A stretch of 64,000 bases of DNA from an uncultured Clostridia bacterium (GTDB lineage: Bacteria > Bacillota > Clostridia > Christensenellales > Borkfalkiaceae), in assembly GCA_947631005.1 (NCBI GenBank), contig CANRJR010000003.1, positions 34,053-98,052 of the forward strand, in the 5' to 3' direction. Each line of letters begins with the position of its first letter. The first letter of the stretch is position 1. Positions 52,301 through 60,512 of the stretch are shown one piece after another. The notes beneath the pieces were generated by a model, which saw nothing but the letters and a program-made list of their open reading frames with translations, was not told the DNA's origin and made no database searches. A program made the position numbers and the translations under genes.

Positions 52301-55300
52301 AAGAGAACACAACGCCATTTTGGAGCTCGGAGGCGGGCGGCGTCGGGACGCAACGCATGAATGACGGCGACGCACTCACGGTAACATACGACTATCTCGA
52401 AGATAGATTCCCCGCTGTTGCGACGAGGCTGTATGTGGGAACATTTACGGAACAGGGGAGATATCGTGTGACAATCACCGACCGTGCGGGGAACGCCACG
52501 TCGTACACGTTTACATTGGACAAAACCGCCCCTATTTTACTCGTAAACGCAGACATGGTAGGGGCTCATTCCATTTACGGTAAATCTCCTGTTGTGGCAT
52601 GGAGTGACAACTACATGGATGTGACGGGCATTGAGATTATACGGAACGCGCTTATTTTGTCTCCTCGTTTGATTGAGGCAGGTGAAGCGGCGCGCTATGA
52701 AATCGCATATGGTGAGGAGATACAGCAAAGCGGGATATATACTGTCACGCTTACAGATAGCGTCGGAAATGAAAGCCATTTTGTTTTTGCGGTAATTTCT
52801 GCGGTTGATTCTTTCAATCGTGAATCGCTCGAAAGAAGCGGGTATTTGAAGCAAGGGAATTACCGTGTCAAGATCCCCTATATGAAAACCATTACTATAC
52901 CTGCGATCGGGAAAGACGGGAAGCAGTCGCAATATCCCGGAGCATGGTCAAACGCCGAAATTTATGTATTTGCGAGCTACGAGAACGCTCTGCGGTTCAT
53001 GGTGGAGATAGAGATCGAAGAGGCGGTGACAAACAACGGGAACGGGCTCTTCACGTATTATCAAATCAATAACCATTCGGCGACGATTACATACGGCGAC
53101 GTCGAGGGCGCGCGGGCATCCATGGAAGAAATGTATCGCGCACTTGAAAAGTATGCCTCGGCGTATGTTACCGAGTACAATCTGCCGTCTCTGACTTCGC
53201 CATATATCGGGAATAACACAACGATCATGGATCTCGAAGTCCTTGCGGGAGTTACGGAAAACGGTGAGCAACGAATCGGGGGGGATTATGTTTTCAAAAA
53301 CAAAATTCACAAGATTGTTTTCGGGGATGAAGTATTCGTCTACGATTCACTTGTGAAGTTGTATATCGCGCGGGAGGACGATTCCATATATGACGGCGCA
53401 TATCGCGTTTCGGAAACATTTTGGGGGTATATCGGATCTGCCAGCGCGTCTGGAACAACGGGCGGGACTTATGTGGTCACCGAGACAGATGCGCTCGGGA
53501 ATGAACTTACATACCGCGTATATTTCGACCGTACCGCGCCGACTTTCCTTGCACAATATACCTATTTCCACGCACAGACGGATGAGCACGGAGACATGCA
53601 GTCGGAGATCATTTCCGCAGAAATAGAGCTGTCATCGAACCATCAAATCGACGGAAATTTGAAAACGCTTTCAATCGCAGAACTTCTTGATAATTCGGAT
53701 TCAATCATAACAGCCGTAGTGATCCGTCCGAATGGAACGACAATCACGACGTCAGATCGGTCTTTATTGACGTTTGGGGAAGGCGGGCAGTTTGCAGACG
53801 GCGGTGAATATCACGTAAAACTTTATGATCGCACGGGGAATCTGTTCGATTATGCGTTTACGATTTACGGTGGTGCTCCGCAAGTGTCGGCGCAGATTCG
53901 TGGCACGGGCGACAATCGCAACATTACGATCTCGTTTGCCAATGCAAATAGCTATTCTTCTATTGTGAACTTTGCGATATATCGCTACGGCGTGCGTTTG
54001 CCAGAGGGCGAATACAGCGAAACGGTAGACGGTAAGGTATTGAATACGATTTACATCGAACAGGGCGTGTGGAGCTATCGTTTTGTTCTCGGAGGCGTAT
54101 ATACGGTGCGTTTCAAGGATAGTTTTGGGTGCGTCACGGAATCGGAAGAGATCATATTTGCAAAGGGATTGCCGAGTTATACGCTATCCGGGGTAAACGA
54201 AAACGGAAAAACGCGGAAGAGTGTAAGTTTGAGCTTTGAAAGCTCTGCGGGGTATGAGGTTCGTAAGGACGGAGAACTCGTAACAATGTCCGCATTGTCC
54301 GTGGCGGACGGTCAACGGCTCGATTTTGCGGCAACGGAGAATAATAACGGCACATGGGCAATCAAGTTGTACGTTAAGAGCGATCCGAACACCTATCTTA
54401 CTGTAAGATTTACAATCGACACCACCGCGCCGACGGCAACGGCAGAGGACGGGAACGGAGAAGTGATCGCATGGGATACGACTGTGCGGACGGCGTTCCG
54501 TATTGTATGGTCTGACGCCGACGTAGTCCGTGTGCAATACAAGATCGGAGACGGGTTGCAAAAATCCTATAATATAGGGGATTTGTTGGACGAGGACGGT
54601 GCATACACAGTGACGTTGACCGACGACGCCGGCAACAGTACGGTGTATTTGCTCACCAAGGACACGGCGGTCTTGTATGCGATTGAATATAGCGGTACAA
54701 GGTACAATGCAGAAAGCGTTGTGTTTGCGCGCGGGGGATTTTCCGTTGTCAATAAGGAATGGCTTGAAATAGCGATTTCCCGTGACGGTGCGGCGGTGGA
54801 AATACCGAGATTCCGCTTCGAATATACGGCGGAGGGACGGTATGAAATTGTTCTTCGCGATAGTTTCGGCAATCAAGCGATCGCCGTGGTAGTAATCGAT
54901 AAAACCCCGCCGCGGATCACTGTCCGTCACGGGGCGGACGCCTTTTCGCCTGTTATGGTAGAAGTGGAGAGCGCGGATGTCCAATCGTTTACCATTCGCA
55001 AAGACGGCAAGAACTACGATGTCGAGCTCGCCGACACGATGACGTTTACGGAATGGGGGACGTACGAATGCACCTTGAAAGACGCATTGGGGAATGTATG
55101 TACGGAATCCTTTGCGATTGCGAAGATCCCGCCCAAAGCAGAGATTTTTACCGTGGACGGAGAAGCCGTTGCAAGCGGAGATGACACAAACAAAGCTGTC
55201 TATGTTGTATGGGACGATGCCATGGCAACAGGGCGCGTTTCTCTGCCAAACGGGCTTTCCAAAGTATATACACAACGGACGGTCCTCATGGAAGAGGGGA

Positions 55301-57312
55301 CATATACCGTCAAAGTTACAGACGCAGCAGGGAATGCGGTTGAAGTAAGCGTGACGATCGCGCGCACAATTCCTTACACTCTTATGGACGGAAATGGTGA
55401 AAAACTTCAAACGTTATGGTACAACGGGATGCTGAACACAACACAGACATTCTTACTTGATTTTGCAGAGGGACTTGAAGTCACCGCGGAAAAGGACGGC
55501 GCGCCGTTTGATTACCATGCAGGTCAGAAGATTGATACGGACGGGAGCTATACATTTTATTTGTCGGACGGGATAGGGAATACGGAATGCGTTATGATCA
55601 ACCGTGACGCCACGCCGCCCGAGGTCGTGATACGTTACGGCGATAAATCAACGGACGCAGTTACCGTTTTGGTCGACGAACAGTCGGCAGAGATCCGTCT
55701 TGTGCACCTCGCCGCAGGGAAAAAATATACTACTGTTTTGACGGGAAAAACGGAGTATGTTTTCGGCGAATGGGGCGATTACACGCTCGAAGCGACCGAT
55801 TTGCTCGGAAACAAAACGGAAAAGATGTTTACAGTCGCCAAGATTCCGCCGCAAGTCCAAGTTGTAACCATAGCAGGAGAGCCCGTAGCCGAAGGCGCGA
55901 CAGTCAATTCGTCGGTTACGATCGAATGCAGTGAAGAGGACGCCACGATTCGTTACCGAGTTGACAGTGAAGCGTTTAGCCATATTTACAAAGCGGATAC
56001 TGTATTATCTGCACAGGGGAGCTATGAGATCATCGTTACGGATATTGCAGATACGAAAGTCACACTGACGTTCACGTTGGATTCGGAAGTCGTCATGGGA
56101 GCGTGGATCGACGGCATTTCAATCCGCGACTTCGACATCGAACTCGCAGGGAGGGAATACGCCGATTTTGAGTTCGGTGAAGCGTTGATGATCGAATGTC
56201 TGCGCAACGGCGAGCCGTATGCCGTTACGGCAGGAGAATCACTTCATATCGACGGTGAAGGACAGTATATCCTTACGCTTACGGATGCCGCGGGAAACTT
56301 GCGGACGGTGGAGTTTTTGATCGATAGAACTGCGCCCGCCTTCGAGCTTTCTACGGATGACGAAGTTACAAAAGACGACGTCGCTGTTATGCTCACAGAT
56401 CTTTCAGACATTGCGAGCTATCAGCTTACTACGGACGGACGCAGAGCGAAAAACTTCGTCTTGGACACAGTGAATACTTTTGCGGAGGAAGCGAGTTATC
56501 GTCTTACGCTTGCGGATGCGCTCGGCAATTCAGCGACGGCGGAATTTCGGATCAGACGTTCGATCGATTATGTGTTGAGCATTCCCGAGGGTTTTATCGC
56601 TTCGGGGGCAGTGACACTTTCGCTTCGGCAAGCGGCAACGGTTTTGGCGATGCGGAATGGAGAAAGAATTGATACAGCGGCAGAAAACGGCGCGTACAGT
56701 TTCACTGTGGACGGCGTGTATTCTCTTTCGTTGACGGACGATCTCGGAAACGTCGCCGAGCTGGCATTCTCCATAAAGGAGAATCCATATACGGCGAGGT
56801 TCGAATACACGATCCCGCGTGATAGTACTTACAAATTGACGCGCGACGGTATCGTGTTGGCGCAAGAGGAGTATGTGCAGGGCGATAAAATCGTCGCAGA
56901 CAAGGACGGGAAGTACACACTCACGCTTCGCAGAGGCGGGCGCACGGGGATATACAATTTTATCGTAGATACGGCGTTGCCTGTTCTGATTTTGAATGGA
57001 GAGGAATACCGCCCCGGGGACGCGCTTCCCCGATTCAAAAGCGATTTCACCATAGGCGCGAACAAAAGCGGGTGTACGATCGAAGTGTTTTTCAATGGTG
57101 TTTCGATTCCGTATAGTACAGACGCACAGAGCGCGAACGGGGAATACAGAATCGTTATTACCGACGCGCTCGGGAATGTTGCCGAGTATGTGTTTCATAA
57201 GGATTTCACCTTTAATGCAGGGTCGATCGTTTTGTTCGCTGTCGCAGGTACAACAGTTGCTCTCGTCGTTTTGCTCATCATAAGACGTCGGATCAAAATG
57301 CGGATAAGATAG
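46369..57312 (+). CDS. giant repeat-containing surface protein (3,647 residues) of the transfer operon
   Basis: The protein begins with a signal or anchor helix (WKVLLILCFGLLVLCALLFV then PQPEYAQA-EE) and ends in a transmembrane helix (residues about 3,618-3,640) followed by RRRIKMRIR, so most of it should face outward. Residues about 300-2,057 are tandem 92-residue modules, each ending in a DRAGN-TSY-FTID-APVLSL signature and resembling bacterial Ig-like folds; 19 DRAGN copies are present. Residues 2,058-3,615 are more diverse modules with the same strand pattern (VVIDKTPPRITV, FTIDTTAPTATAED). There is no LPxTG sorting motif. AAGGAGGACAGT precedes the ATG. It lies between VirD4 and oriT/relaxase, so a role in mating-pair contact or adhesion is a reasonable inference; nothing else fixes its function. 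Confidence 0.85.
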   Translation: MSGIQKRWKVLLILCFGLLVLCALLFVPQPEYAQAEERSVYTGTIHPYVGDNNNYYQDISISLSGGTMGQNNGVWNISGKQSTAYLNITVSTGSNSSCRGGTYGTVAVVSYYYISYSLAGGYYTYRDYTRFAACRYEKGGTYAAVGSDLTTAPSGSVKDQFGFDETLFKDIKTTNNTGTQTAQIPLTEDGTYAVTVKTIVWNTRGVLDRALQSDEKVDVGSFIVDSTAPTITVSGGEGTIGKSVSVRYDDRNVSSARYKIGSGSETVFRGEQTFSEEGDYTIIVSDYAGNTSQATFTVDRTSPTLTLSGVENGGFTRGSVSANWSNTVGGKGSTALCRSDDSLTVTWARNSTEYYPFSASNAYVRGQTFSEEGNYLITITDRAGNATSYMFTIDKTAPTLTLSGAEDGGFTRGSVSASWERTVGGVGADLANSSDSLAVRYSRSTDASFPSSSTQSYDSALTEEGNYLITITDRAGNATSYTFTIDTSAPVLSLIGVEQDGFTKGSVSASWTSTTGGVGTQRMNGSDTLTVSYSCETTSAFPSTASSVYASALTEEGNYLVTIADRAGNAMSYKFTIDRSAPTLSLIGVEQDGFTKGEVSAEWSSEAGGIGTQRMNDGDALTVTYSRGTSKDFPGSADTAYSAVLNEEGNYLVTITDRAGNATSYKFTIDRTAPILSLSDVGEGGYTKTNVTVTWDKTAGGVGAQRMNDNDSLTVAYSYLTTAAFPNNTATTYDSILNKEGNYLVTITDRAGNATSYTFTIDKTAPVLTLSGTVSGGFTKSNVSVQWEVTVSGVGGQRANDGDALAVTYSRETGKDFPRSAGTAYNGSLEEEGNYLITITDRAGNATSYTFTIDRTAPVLTLSGVENGGFTKGSVSISWNTDIGGVHTQRSNQNDALNVVYAQSRDASIPSSASTTAYQNSSFSSEGNYLITITDRAGNATSYKFTIDTTAPMLSLVTVDNGGATKENVTLQWGTTAGGVGTQRANDNDSLIVRYSHSATAAFPDRAEEPYSAALSAEGNYLVTIADRAGNATSYKFTIDKTAPVLSLSGAENGGFTKDSVSASWGKTIGGVGAQCAYDGDTLVVRYSHSVTAAFPENAETTYVSALTREGNYRITITDRAGNSTSYTFTIDRTAPVLTLSGVVEGGFTKDSVSASWGKTIGGVGADFTNANDTLIVRYSLERDNDFPTASTEPYSSALTAEGNYLVTIADRAGNATSYKFTIDRSAPVLSLIGVEQDGFTKGEVSAEWSSEAGGVGTQRMNDGDVLAVTYSRGTSKDFPRSAGTAYKGALNEEGNYLVTITDRAGNATSYKFTIDKTAPILIIEGTTDGGFTRGEVSLTAEQDVGGVGAQRMNDSDALTVTYSYLTSEFFPDRATEAYSSALTAEGNYLVTVTDRAGNDTSYKFTIDKTAPVLSLIGVEQGGFTKGEVSAEWGSEAGGVGTQRMSDSDALTVTYSCLTSELFPDRATTAYSSALTSEGNYLVTIADRAGNAMSYKFTIDRSAPTLSLSGAENGGFTKENVSANWSEGVGGVGTQRMNDVDALIVTYSYLTMSAFPKNAETAYKGSLEEEGNYLIMITDRAGNATSYTFTIDRSAPMLSLIGVAENGFTKEEVFAEWGSEAGGVGTQRMNDGDVLAVTYSRGTSKDFPRSAGTAYKGALNEEGNYLVTITDRAGNATSYKFTIDKTAPILIIEGTTDGGFTRGEVSLTAEQDVGGVGAQRMNDSDALTVTYSYLTSEFFPDRATEAYSSALTAEGNYLITITDRAGNATSYMFTIDKTAPVLIIEGTTDGGFTRGEVSLTAEQDVGGVGAQRMNGSDTLTVSYSCETTSAFPSIASSVYASALTEEGNYLVTIADRAGNATSYKFAIDRTAPVLSLIGVAEDGFAKGEVSVEWSSKAGGVGAQRINGSDVLTVTYSYLMTSAFPKNAETAYKGAFNEEGNYLVTITDRAGNATSYTFTIDATAPTLSFDTVKNGGATKENTTPFWSSEAGGVGTQRMNDGDALTVTYDYLEDRFPAVATRLYVGTFTEQGRYRVTITDRAGNATSYTFTLDKTAPILLVNADMVGAHSIYGKSPVVAWSDNYMDVTGIEIIRNALILSPRLIEAGEAARYEIAYGEEIQQSGIYTVTLTDSVGNESHFVFAVISAVDSFNRESLERSGYLKQGNYRVKIPYMKTITIPAIGKDGKQSQYPGAWSNAEIYVFASYENALRFMVEIEIEEAVTNNGNGLFTYYQINNHSATITYGDVEGARASMEEMYRALEKYASAYVTEYNLPSLTSPYIGNNTTIMDLEVLAGVTENGEQRIGGDYVFKNKIHKIVFGDEVFVYDSLVKLYIAREDDSIYDGAYRVSETFWGYIGSASASGTTGGTYVVTETDALGNELTYRVYFDRTAPTFLAQYTYFHAQTDEHGDMQSEIISAEIELSSNHQIDGNLKTLSIAELLDNSDSIITAVVIRPNGTTITTSDRSLLTFGEGGQFADGGEYHVKLYDRTGNLFDYAFTIYGGAPQVSAQIRGTGDNRNITISFANANSYSSIVNFAIYRYGVRLPEGEYSETVDGKVLNTIYIEQGVWSYRFVLGGVYTVRFKDSFGCVTESEEIIFAKGLPSYTLSGVNENGKTRKSVSLSFESSAGYEVRKDGELVTMSALSVADGQRLDFAATENNNGTWAIKLYVKSDPNTYLTVRFTIDTTAPTATAEDGNGEVIAWDTTVRTAFRIVWSDADVVRVQYKIGDGLQKSYNIGDLLDEDGAYTVTLTDDAGNSTVYLLTKDTAVLYAIEYSGTRYNAESVVFARGGFSVVNKEWLEIAISRDGAAVEIPRFRFEYTAEGRYEIVLRDSFGNQAIAVVVIDKTPPRITVRHGADAFSPVMVEVESADVQSFTIRKDGKNYDVELADTMTFTEWGTYECTLKDALGNVCTESFAIAKIPPKAEIFTVDGEAVASGDDTNKAVYVVWDDAMATGRVSLPNGLSKVYTQRTVLMEEGTYTVKVTDAAGNAVEVSVTIARTIPYTLMDGNGEKLQTLWYNGMLNTTQTFLLDFAEGLEVTAEKDGAPFDYHAGQKIDTDGSYTFYLSDGIGNTECVMINRDATPPEVVIRYGDKSTDAVTVLVDEQSAEIRLVHLAAGKKYTTVLTGKTEYVFGEWGDYTLEATDLLGNKTEKMFTVAKIPPQVQVVTIAGEPVAEGATVNSSVTIECSEEDATIRYRVDSEAFSHIYKADTVLSAQGSYEIIVTDIADTKVTLTFTLDSEVVMGAWIDGISIRDFDIELAGREYADFEFGEALMIECLRNGEPYAVTAGESLHIDGEGQYILTLTDAAGNLRTVEFLIDRTAPAFELSTDDEVTKDDVAVMLTDLSDIASYQLTTDGRRAKNFVLDTVNTFAEEASYRLTLADALGNSATAEFRIRRSIDYVLSIPEGFIASGAVTLSLRQAATVLAMRNGERIDTAAENGAYSFTVDGVYSLSLTDDLGNVAELAFSIKENPYTARFEYTIPRDSTYKLTRDGIVLAQEEYVQGDKIVADKDGKYTLTLRRGGRTGIYNFIVDTALPVLILNGEEYRPGDALPRFKSDFTIGANKSGCTIEVFFNGVSIPYSTDAQSANGEYRIVITDALGNVAEYVFHKDFTFNAGSIVLFAVAGTTVALVVLLIIRRRIKMRIR
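47265..52540 (+). repeat. 276-bp tandem coding repeats
   Basis: The GACCG of each DRAGN codon block recurs at 47509, 47785, 48061, 48337, 48613, 48889, 49171, 49447, 49723, 49999, 50275, 50551, 50827, 51103, 51379, 51655, 51931, 52207 and 52480. The period is 276 bp with one +6 and one -3 change. A more diverged unit precedes at about 47224. Identity between units varies, and two blocks are nearly identical (see findings). Confidence 0.95.
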
Positions 57313-57567
57313 CCCGTCTACCGCGCCGACTTGGATCGGCGCATCGCAAAACGGTTTCCGTTTTAGCGAAAAAATGTGTGCTACAAAATGCTACAAACGG
57401 AGTAACATTCGTAGCAGACCGTTAATATACAAAGTATATTAAAGGTCGCGAAAAATGGGAGTTGTAGCACACCTTATCTTGCCTGACGTAAATTTTCGGG
57501 ATTTCTGCCAAGCATCTATTTTCGGGGATTTTGCATAACGCCAATTTTTGGGGATTTTGCAATCCCT
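57313..57567. other. candidate origin of transfer region
   Basis: A 255-bp AT-rich gap without a gene. It contains the hairpin GCGCCGAC...GATCGGCGC near 57335, TGCTACAAAATGCTAC with an inverted GTAGCA (57388-57416), the hairpin TTAATATAC-AAA-GTATATTAA (57422-57442), and three direct repeats of the type TTTTCGGGGATTTTGC (about 57490-57562). Inverted and direct repeats immediately upstream of relaxosome genes are the usual make-up of oriT. The nic site is not assignable. Confidence 0.6.
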
Positions 57568-57582
57568 ATGGAGATCAAAGAA

Positions 57583-57990
57583 ATGAGGAAAACAAAAAAT
57601 ACAGCTACGCAAGTTTATGCGAGAATCTACGATGAAGAAACAGCAACTAAAATGCGCAGGTTGGTCGCCATGGGGGATTATCATTCCATGTCCGAAATTG
57701 TGTTGAAGTGTATTGATCTTGCTTTGCCAATGCTGACAGGAGAAAGAAAAGCTGCACGAGCGGAAAAAGAGTATGATGTGGAACGTGCGATTAAACAACA
57801 GACAGCGACCCTACGGGATTTGTCGGTACAGTCAACAATGATGTTCAATCTTGTTGTTGGGCTGTTCCGCGAACGGGAGCTCATGCTGAACGGTACGCAG
57901 ACCGACGGGCAAGATCTTGCGGAGGGGCGGTATGAAATCCTTTCCGAATATTATCAAGACCGCATGAACGAGCTCATGAAGCTCGTATAG
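57583..57990 (+). CDS. relaxosome accessory protein (RHH/MobC-like)
   Basis: A 135-residue protein. The N-terminal stretch (TATQVYARIYDEETATKMRR, then LVAMGDYHSMSEIVLKCIDL) has a ribbon-helix-helix look and the rest is helical. Encoded between the putative oriT and the relaxase, it likely binds oriT and recruits the relaxase. I prefer ATG 57583 because GGAG at 57570 lies nine bases upstream; ATG 57568 is the alternative. Family assignment is by position and fold only. Confidence 0.65.
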   Translation: MRKTKNTATQVYARIYDEETATKMRRLVAMGDYHSMSEIVLKCIDLALPMLTGERKAARAEKEYDVERAIKQQTATLRDLSVQSTMMFNLVVGLFRERELMLNGTQTDGQDLAEGRYEILSEYYQDRMNELMKLV

Positions 57991-58004
57991 GCTCGCCGCT
58001 CATT

Positions 58005-58050
58005 GCCGCGGAGGCTAGGCACTCAAACGGCGTGCCCGCCTCCATGCGGT
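58005..58050. other. long imperfect hairpin between accessory gene and relaxase
   Basis: CCGC-GGAGGC-TA-GGCAC pairs with GTGCC-C-GCCTCC-AT-GCGG around an 8-base loop. No T-tract follows, so a structural or translational control role, or part of oriT, is more likely than termination. Confidence 0.5.
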
Positions 58051-58093
58051 GGGGCGTATTGGAAACGCGGAGGGCACAAAAAGGAGGGAAAGA

Positions 58094-59428
58094 ATGGCGT
58101 ACGAGACAAGGGCAACTTCCAAAAACGTCGTAATGATTTTGGCGTTCACACAACCGAAGCCTCCTGCTTATTTGAAAGGCGAACGGCGAGCACAGTACAT
58201 CGAAGAACGGGCATGGTACACAAGCGATCATGTGGATTATGCGGGACGCACAGGAAAGTACGAAGAAAAGGCAACGCCGCATGACGAGCAGTTCGCCGAG
58301 ATTCCCGAGCACGGTAATTTTGTCGACTACGTTTCGAGGCGAGGATCTTTCTCGGAGAAAGGCGGCAAAGGCGGCTATGCGCCGTCGGGCACGGGGATCT
58401 TCGGCAGAAACGGTGCAATAGAGGGGAAAGATCTTGAAAATCTTCGCAAGGAATTGAAAGCGACTAAAAGTAACATTTGGCACGGCGTAATATCTCCGAG
58501 AAAGGAAGTTGGGGATAAGCTGCTTGCCAATAAGCAAATGGCAATGGAGTTTATGAAATCGAACTTTGATCGTTTTCTGAACACGACGCACTTAAAAGCA
58601 AAGAATATCGAATGGTATGCGGGGTGGCACGACGACAGCACAAGCGGGATCAAACATATCCAATTTGCTTTTTGGGAAAAAGGATCGCATACGGATTCTC
58701 GGGGAAAACAATCGTACACCCAACGCGGCTGTGTGAGTAAGCGGTCGCTCGCGGATTCATTGGAACAATTCGAAGAGTATTTTTCGGGGCATCGTGACGA
58801 TTTACATATTGTCCGCGACAATTTGAGCAAATATATGCGCCAAGCCTCGCCCAAAGAAGTGAAACGTGAAATCGCGCGAGATTTGATCGCTCTTGCACAA
58901 GCATTACCCGCTACGCGCGGGCGAGCGGGCTATAACCATCCAGCATATGCGCCGTATCGAAAGCAGATCGATGCAATCGCCCTGAAACTAATCCGCGACG
59001 TTCCGACGATCAGAGACCGCTATCAAGCGATCATGGACAAGCTGTCAGAACGGGAGGAGCGACACAAAGCGGTTGCGGCGGGCATGGAAAACATGTCTCC
59101 GAGCGATAGGACAATGACGGATCTCCGCAACGATCTGCATACACGGCTCGGAAATTCCGTAATTGCAATGGCACGTAGATTTTCTTCCGACGCGAAGTCC
59201 GTCGAATGGAACAAGATCCGTGAGGAACGGGACTATTTGCGGCAAAACCGCCGCAAGCGGCTTGCAAAACAGCGACAGGAGCGTGAGCGAAAAAGTAATT
59301 ATAAAAGAATGTCGCGTCTATTCAACGCATGGTACTCTTCGGAAGCACAAAGCGTATTGGAGTATTATGAAGAGATTGAGCTCATTCAAGCACAGACACA
59401 GGGGAATGTTCCCAAACAGGAAACATGA
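58094..59428 (+). CDS. MobL-like relaxase
   Basis: A 444-residue protein resembling the MobL/MOBP-type relaxases of Firmicutes elements: an N-terminal strand (NVVMILAFTQPKPPAYLKG), YVSRRGSFS, the GIFGRNGAIEGKDLENLRKE segment, then SNIWHGVISPRKEVGDKLLA and the presumed metal-binding region WYAGWHDDSTSGIKHIQFAF. The canonical third His of the HxH pair is replaced (HIQ). The C-terminal half is basic and helical. It should nick oriT and pilot the strand. ATG 58094 follows AAAGGAGGGAAAGA; the earlier ATG at 58049 lacks an RBS. Confidence 0.78.
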   Translation: MAYETRATSKNVVMILAFTQPKPPAYLKGERRAQYIEERAWYTSDHVDYAGRTGKYEEKATPHDEQFAEIPEHGNFVDYVSRRGSFSEKGGKGGYAPSGTGIFGRNGAIEGKDLENLRKELKATKSNIWHGVISPRKEVGDKLLANKQMAMEFMKSNFDRFLNTTHLKAKNIEWYAGWHDDSTSGIKHIQFAFWEKGSHTDSRGKQSYTQRGCVSKRSLADSLEQFEEYFSGHRDDLHIVRDNLSKYMRQASPKEVKREIARDLIALAQALPATRGRAGYNHPAYAPYRKQIDAIALKLIRDVPTIRDRYQAIMDKLSEREERHKAVAAGMENMSPSDRTMTDLRNDLHTRLGNSVIAMARRFSSDAKSVEWNKIREERDYLRQNRRKRLAKQRQERERKSNYKRMSRLFNAWYSSEAQSVLEYYEEIELIQAQTQGNVPKQET

Positions 59429-59478
59429 GACACTTACGGCAATAAGCCGAGGTGAATATAATGGGAGGTTCATGTAGC

Positions 59479-60195
59479 ATGAACAATGAAGTAACGTTAC
59501 AAGGTAAGCTGGTCGATGAAGTGAACGTATCCACTTCGAAGAACGGCAACCGCTTTGCGCATGGGAGATTGACAATCGAACGAGCGCAAGGACAAGAGGT
59601 GAAGTCGAATACCTATCCGTTCACTGCTTTCGGCGCGACCGCTGAACAGCTCGCCGATTATAAGGAGGGGGCGCAATTGGAAATCCGGGGACGGCTTTCC
59701 CGCGACGACTATACGGACGAGCAGAACGAAAAGCATACGTCTTTTTCGGTCGTCGCAAACGAAATTAAGCGTCCGCGGGAAATCGGGTCGAAGAATGCGT
59801 TCAAACTTTCGGGATTTGTTCAGTCACGTTCCGAGGATGGCTCGCTTGAATTAAAGACTTCGCAGGACGGCAAGACACAATATGTCAATTTTGGGCTTGC
59901 TGTTAAACGCGACGTCTATCCGCGTGAGGGACAAGCCAAGCCGAAGCCGCAATACGATACGTTTTACATGACGGCTTTCGGCGATGTGGCGAAAGGGATT
60001 GTCTCGGGATTTCACAAAGGTGATCTTGCGGAGTTCAGCGGGAATATCGGCATCAGCAACAACGGCGTATCGCCGATTGCTTCTTCCGGGAAGATGATCC
60101 GCGAAGCGGGCGTTGTACAAGAAGCACAAAGCGACCGACCTGCGGACAACGAAAATGTACGGACGCCGAAATCCAACGGTATTCGTACCAATTAA
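59479..60195 (+). CDS. double OB-fold single-strand-binding-like protein
   Basis: A 238-residue protein with two SSB-like OB folds: residues about 1-100 (NEVTLQGKLVDEVNVSTSKN, SNTYPFTAFGATAEQLADYK, LEIRGRLSRDDY) and about 105-205 (AFKLSGFVQSRSEDGSLELK, YDTFYMTAFGDVAKGI, LAEFSGNIGISN). A short polar tail follows. It lacks the acidic SSB tip. It may coat the transferred strand or its complement. ATG 59479 follows GGGAGG ten bases away; a GTG at 59452 is possible. Confidence 0.75.
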   Translation: MNNEVTLQGKLVDEVNVSTSKNGNRFAHGRLTIERAQGQEVKSNTYPFTAFGATAEQLADYKEGAQLEIRGRLSRDDYTDEQNEKHTSFSVVANEIKRPREIGSKNAFKLSGFVQSRSEDGSLELKTSQDGKTQYVNFGLAVKRDVYPREGQAKPKPQYDTFYMTAFGDVAKGIVSGFHKGDLAEFSGNIGISNNGVSPIASSGKMIREAGVVQEAQSDRPADNENVRTPKSNGIRTN

Positions 60196-60215
60196 AATAT
60201 CAAGGAGGATATAGC

Positions 60216-60512
60216 ATGAATACTTACGAAACTTTCTTGCAGAACGGCGCAAAACCGCTCTACGACTTATTTAACGCCGCCATACCCGTACTCATCAGCG
60301 TCGGATGCGCGATTTGTTTGATCCTCGGGATCATCAAACTGATTCAAGCCGCGAAAGCGGAGGACGACAGCGAAGCCGTAAAAAAACGCCGCTCTGCACT
60401 CATTTGCTTTATTACGATGATCGCGTTTGTCGTGCTCGTTGCAGTCTACGTTGCGTTGCGTCAACCTTTGCTTGATATGATCGCAAGCAACCTCGAATCT
60501 TTGACGCAATGA
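60216..60512 (+). CDS. VirB2/pilin-like small membrane protein
   Basis: A 98-residue protein with two hydrophobic helices (residues about 23-45 and 62-83) separated by a charged loop (KAEDDSEAVKKRR), the layout of VirB2/TrbC-type pilins and of small two-helix proteins of Gram-positive elements. CAAGGAGGATATAGC precedes the ATG. It overlaps the next gene by four bases. Confidence 0.7.
   Translation: MNTYETFLQNGAKPLYDLFNAAIPVLISVGCAICLILGIIKLIQAAKAEDDSEAVKKRRSALICFITMIAFVVLVAVYVALRQPLLDMIASNLESLTQ

Noticed and set aside
47265..52540. CRISPR-like regular repeats.
   Set aside because: The repeats are 276 bp, in frame, diverged like protein modules, with no short repeat/spacer structure and no cas genes.
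54184..55410. A 408-codon minus-strand frame within the giant gene.
   Set aside because: Antisense shadow; the plus frame carries continuous Ig-like modules.
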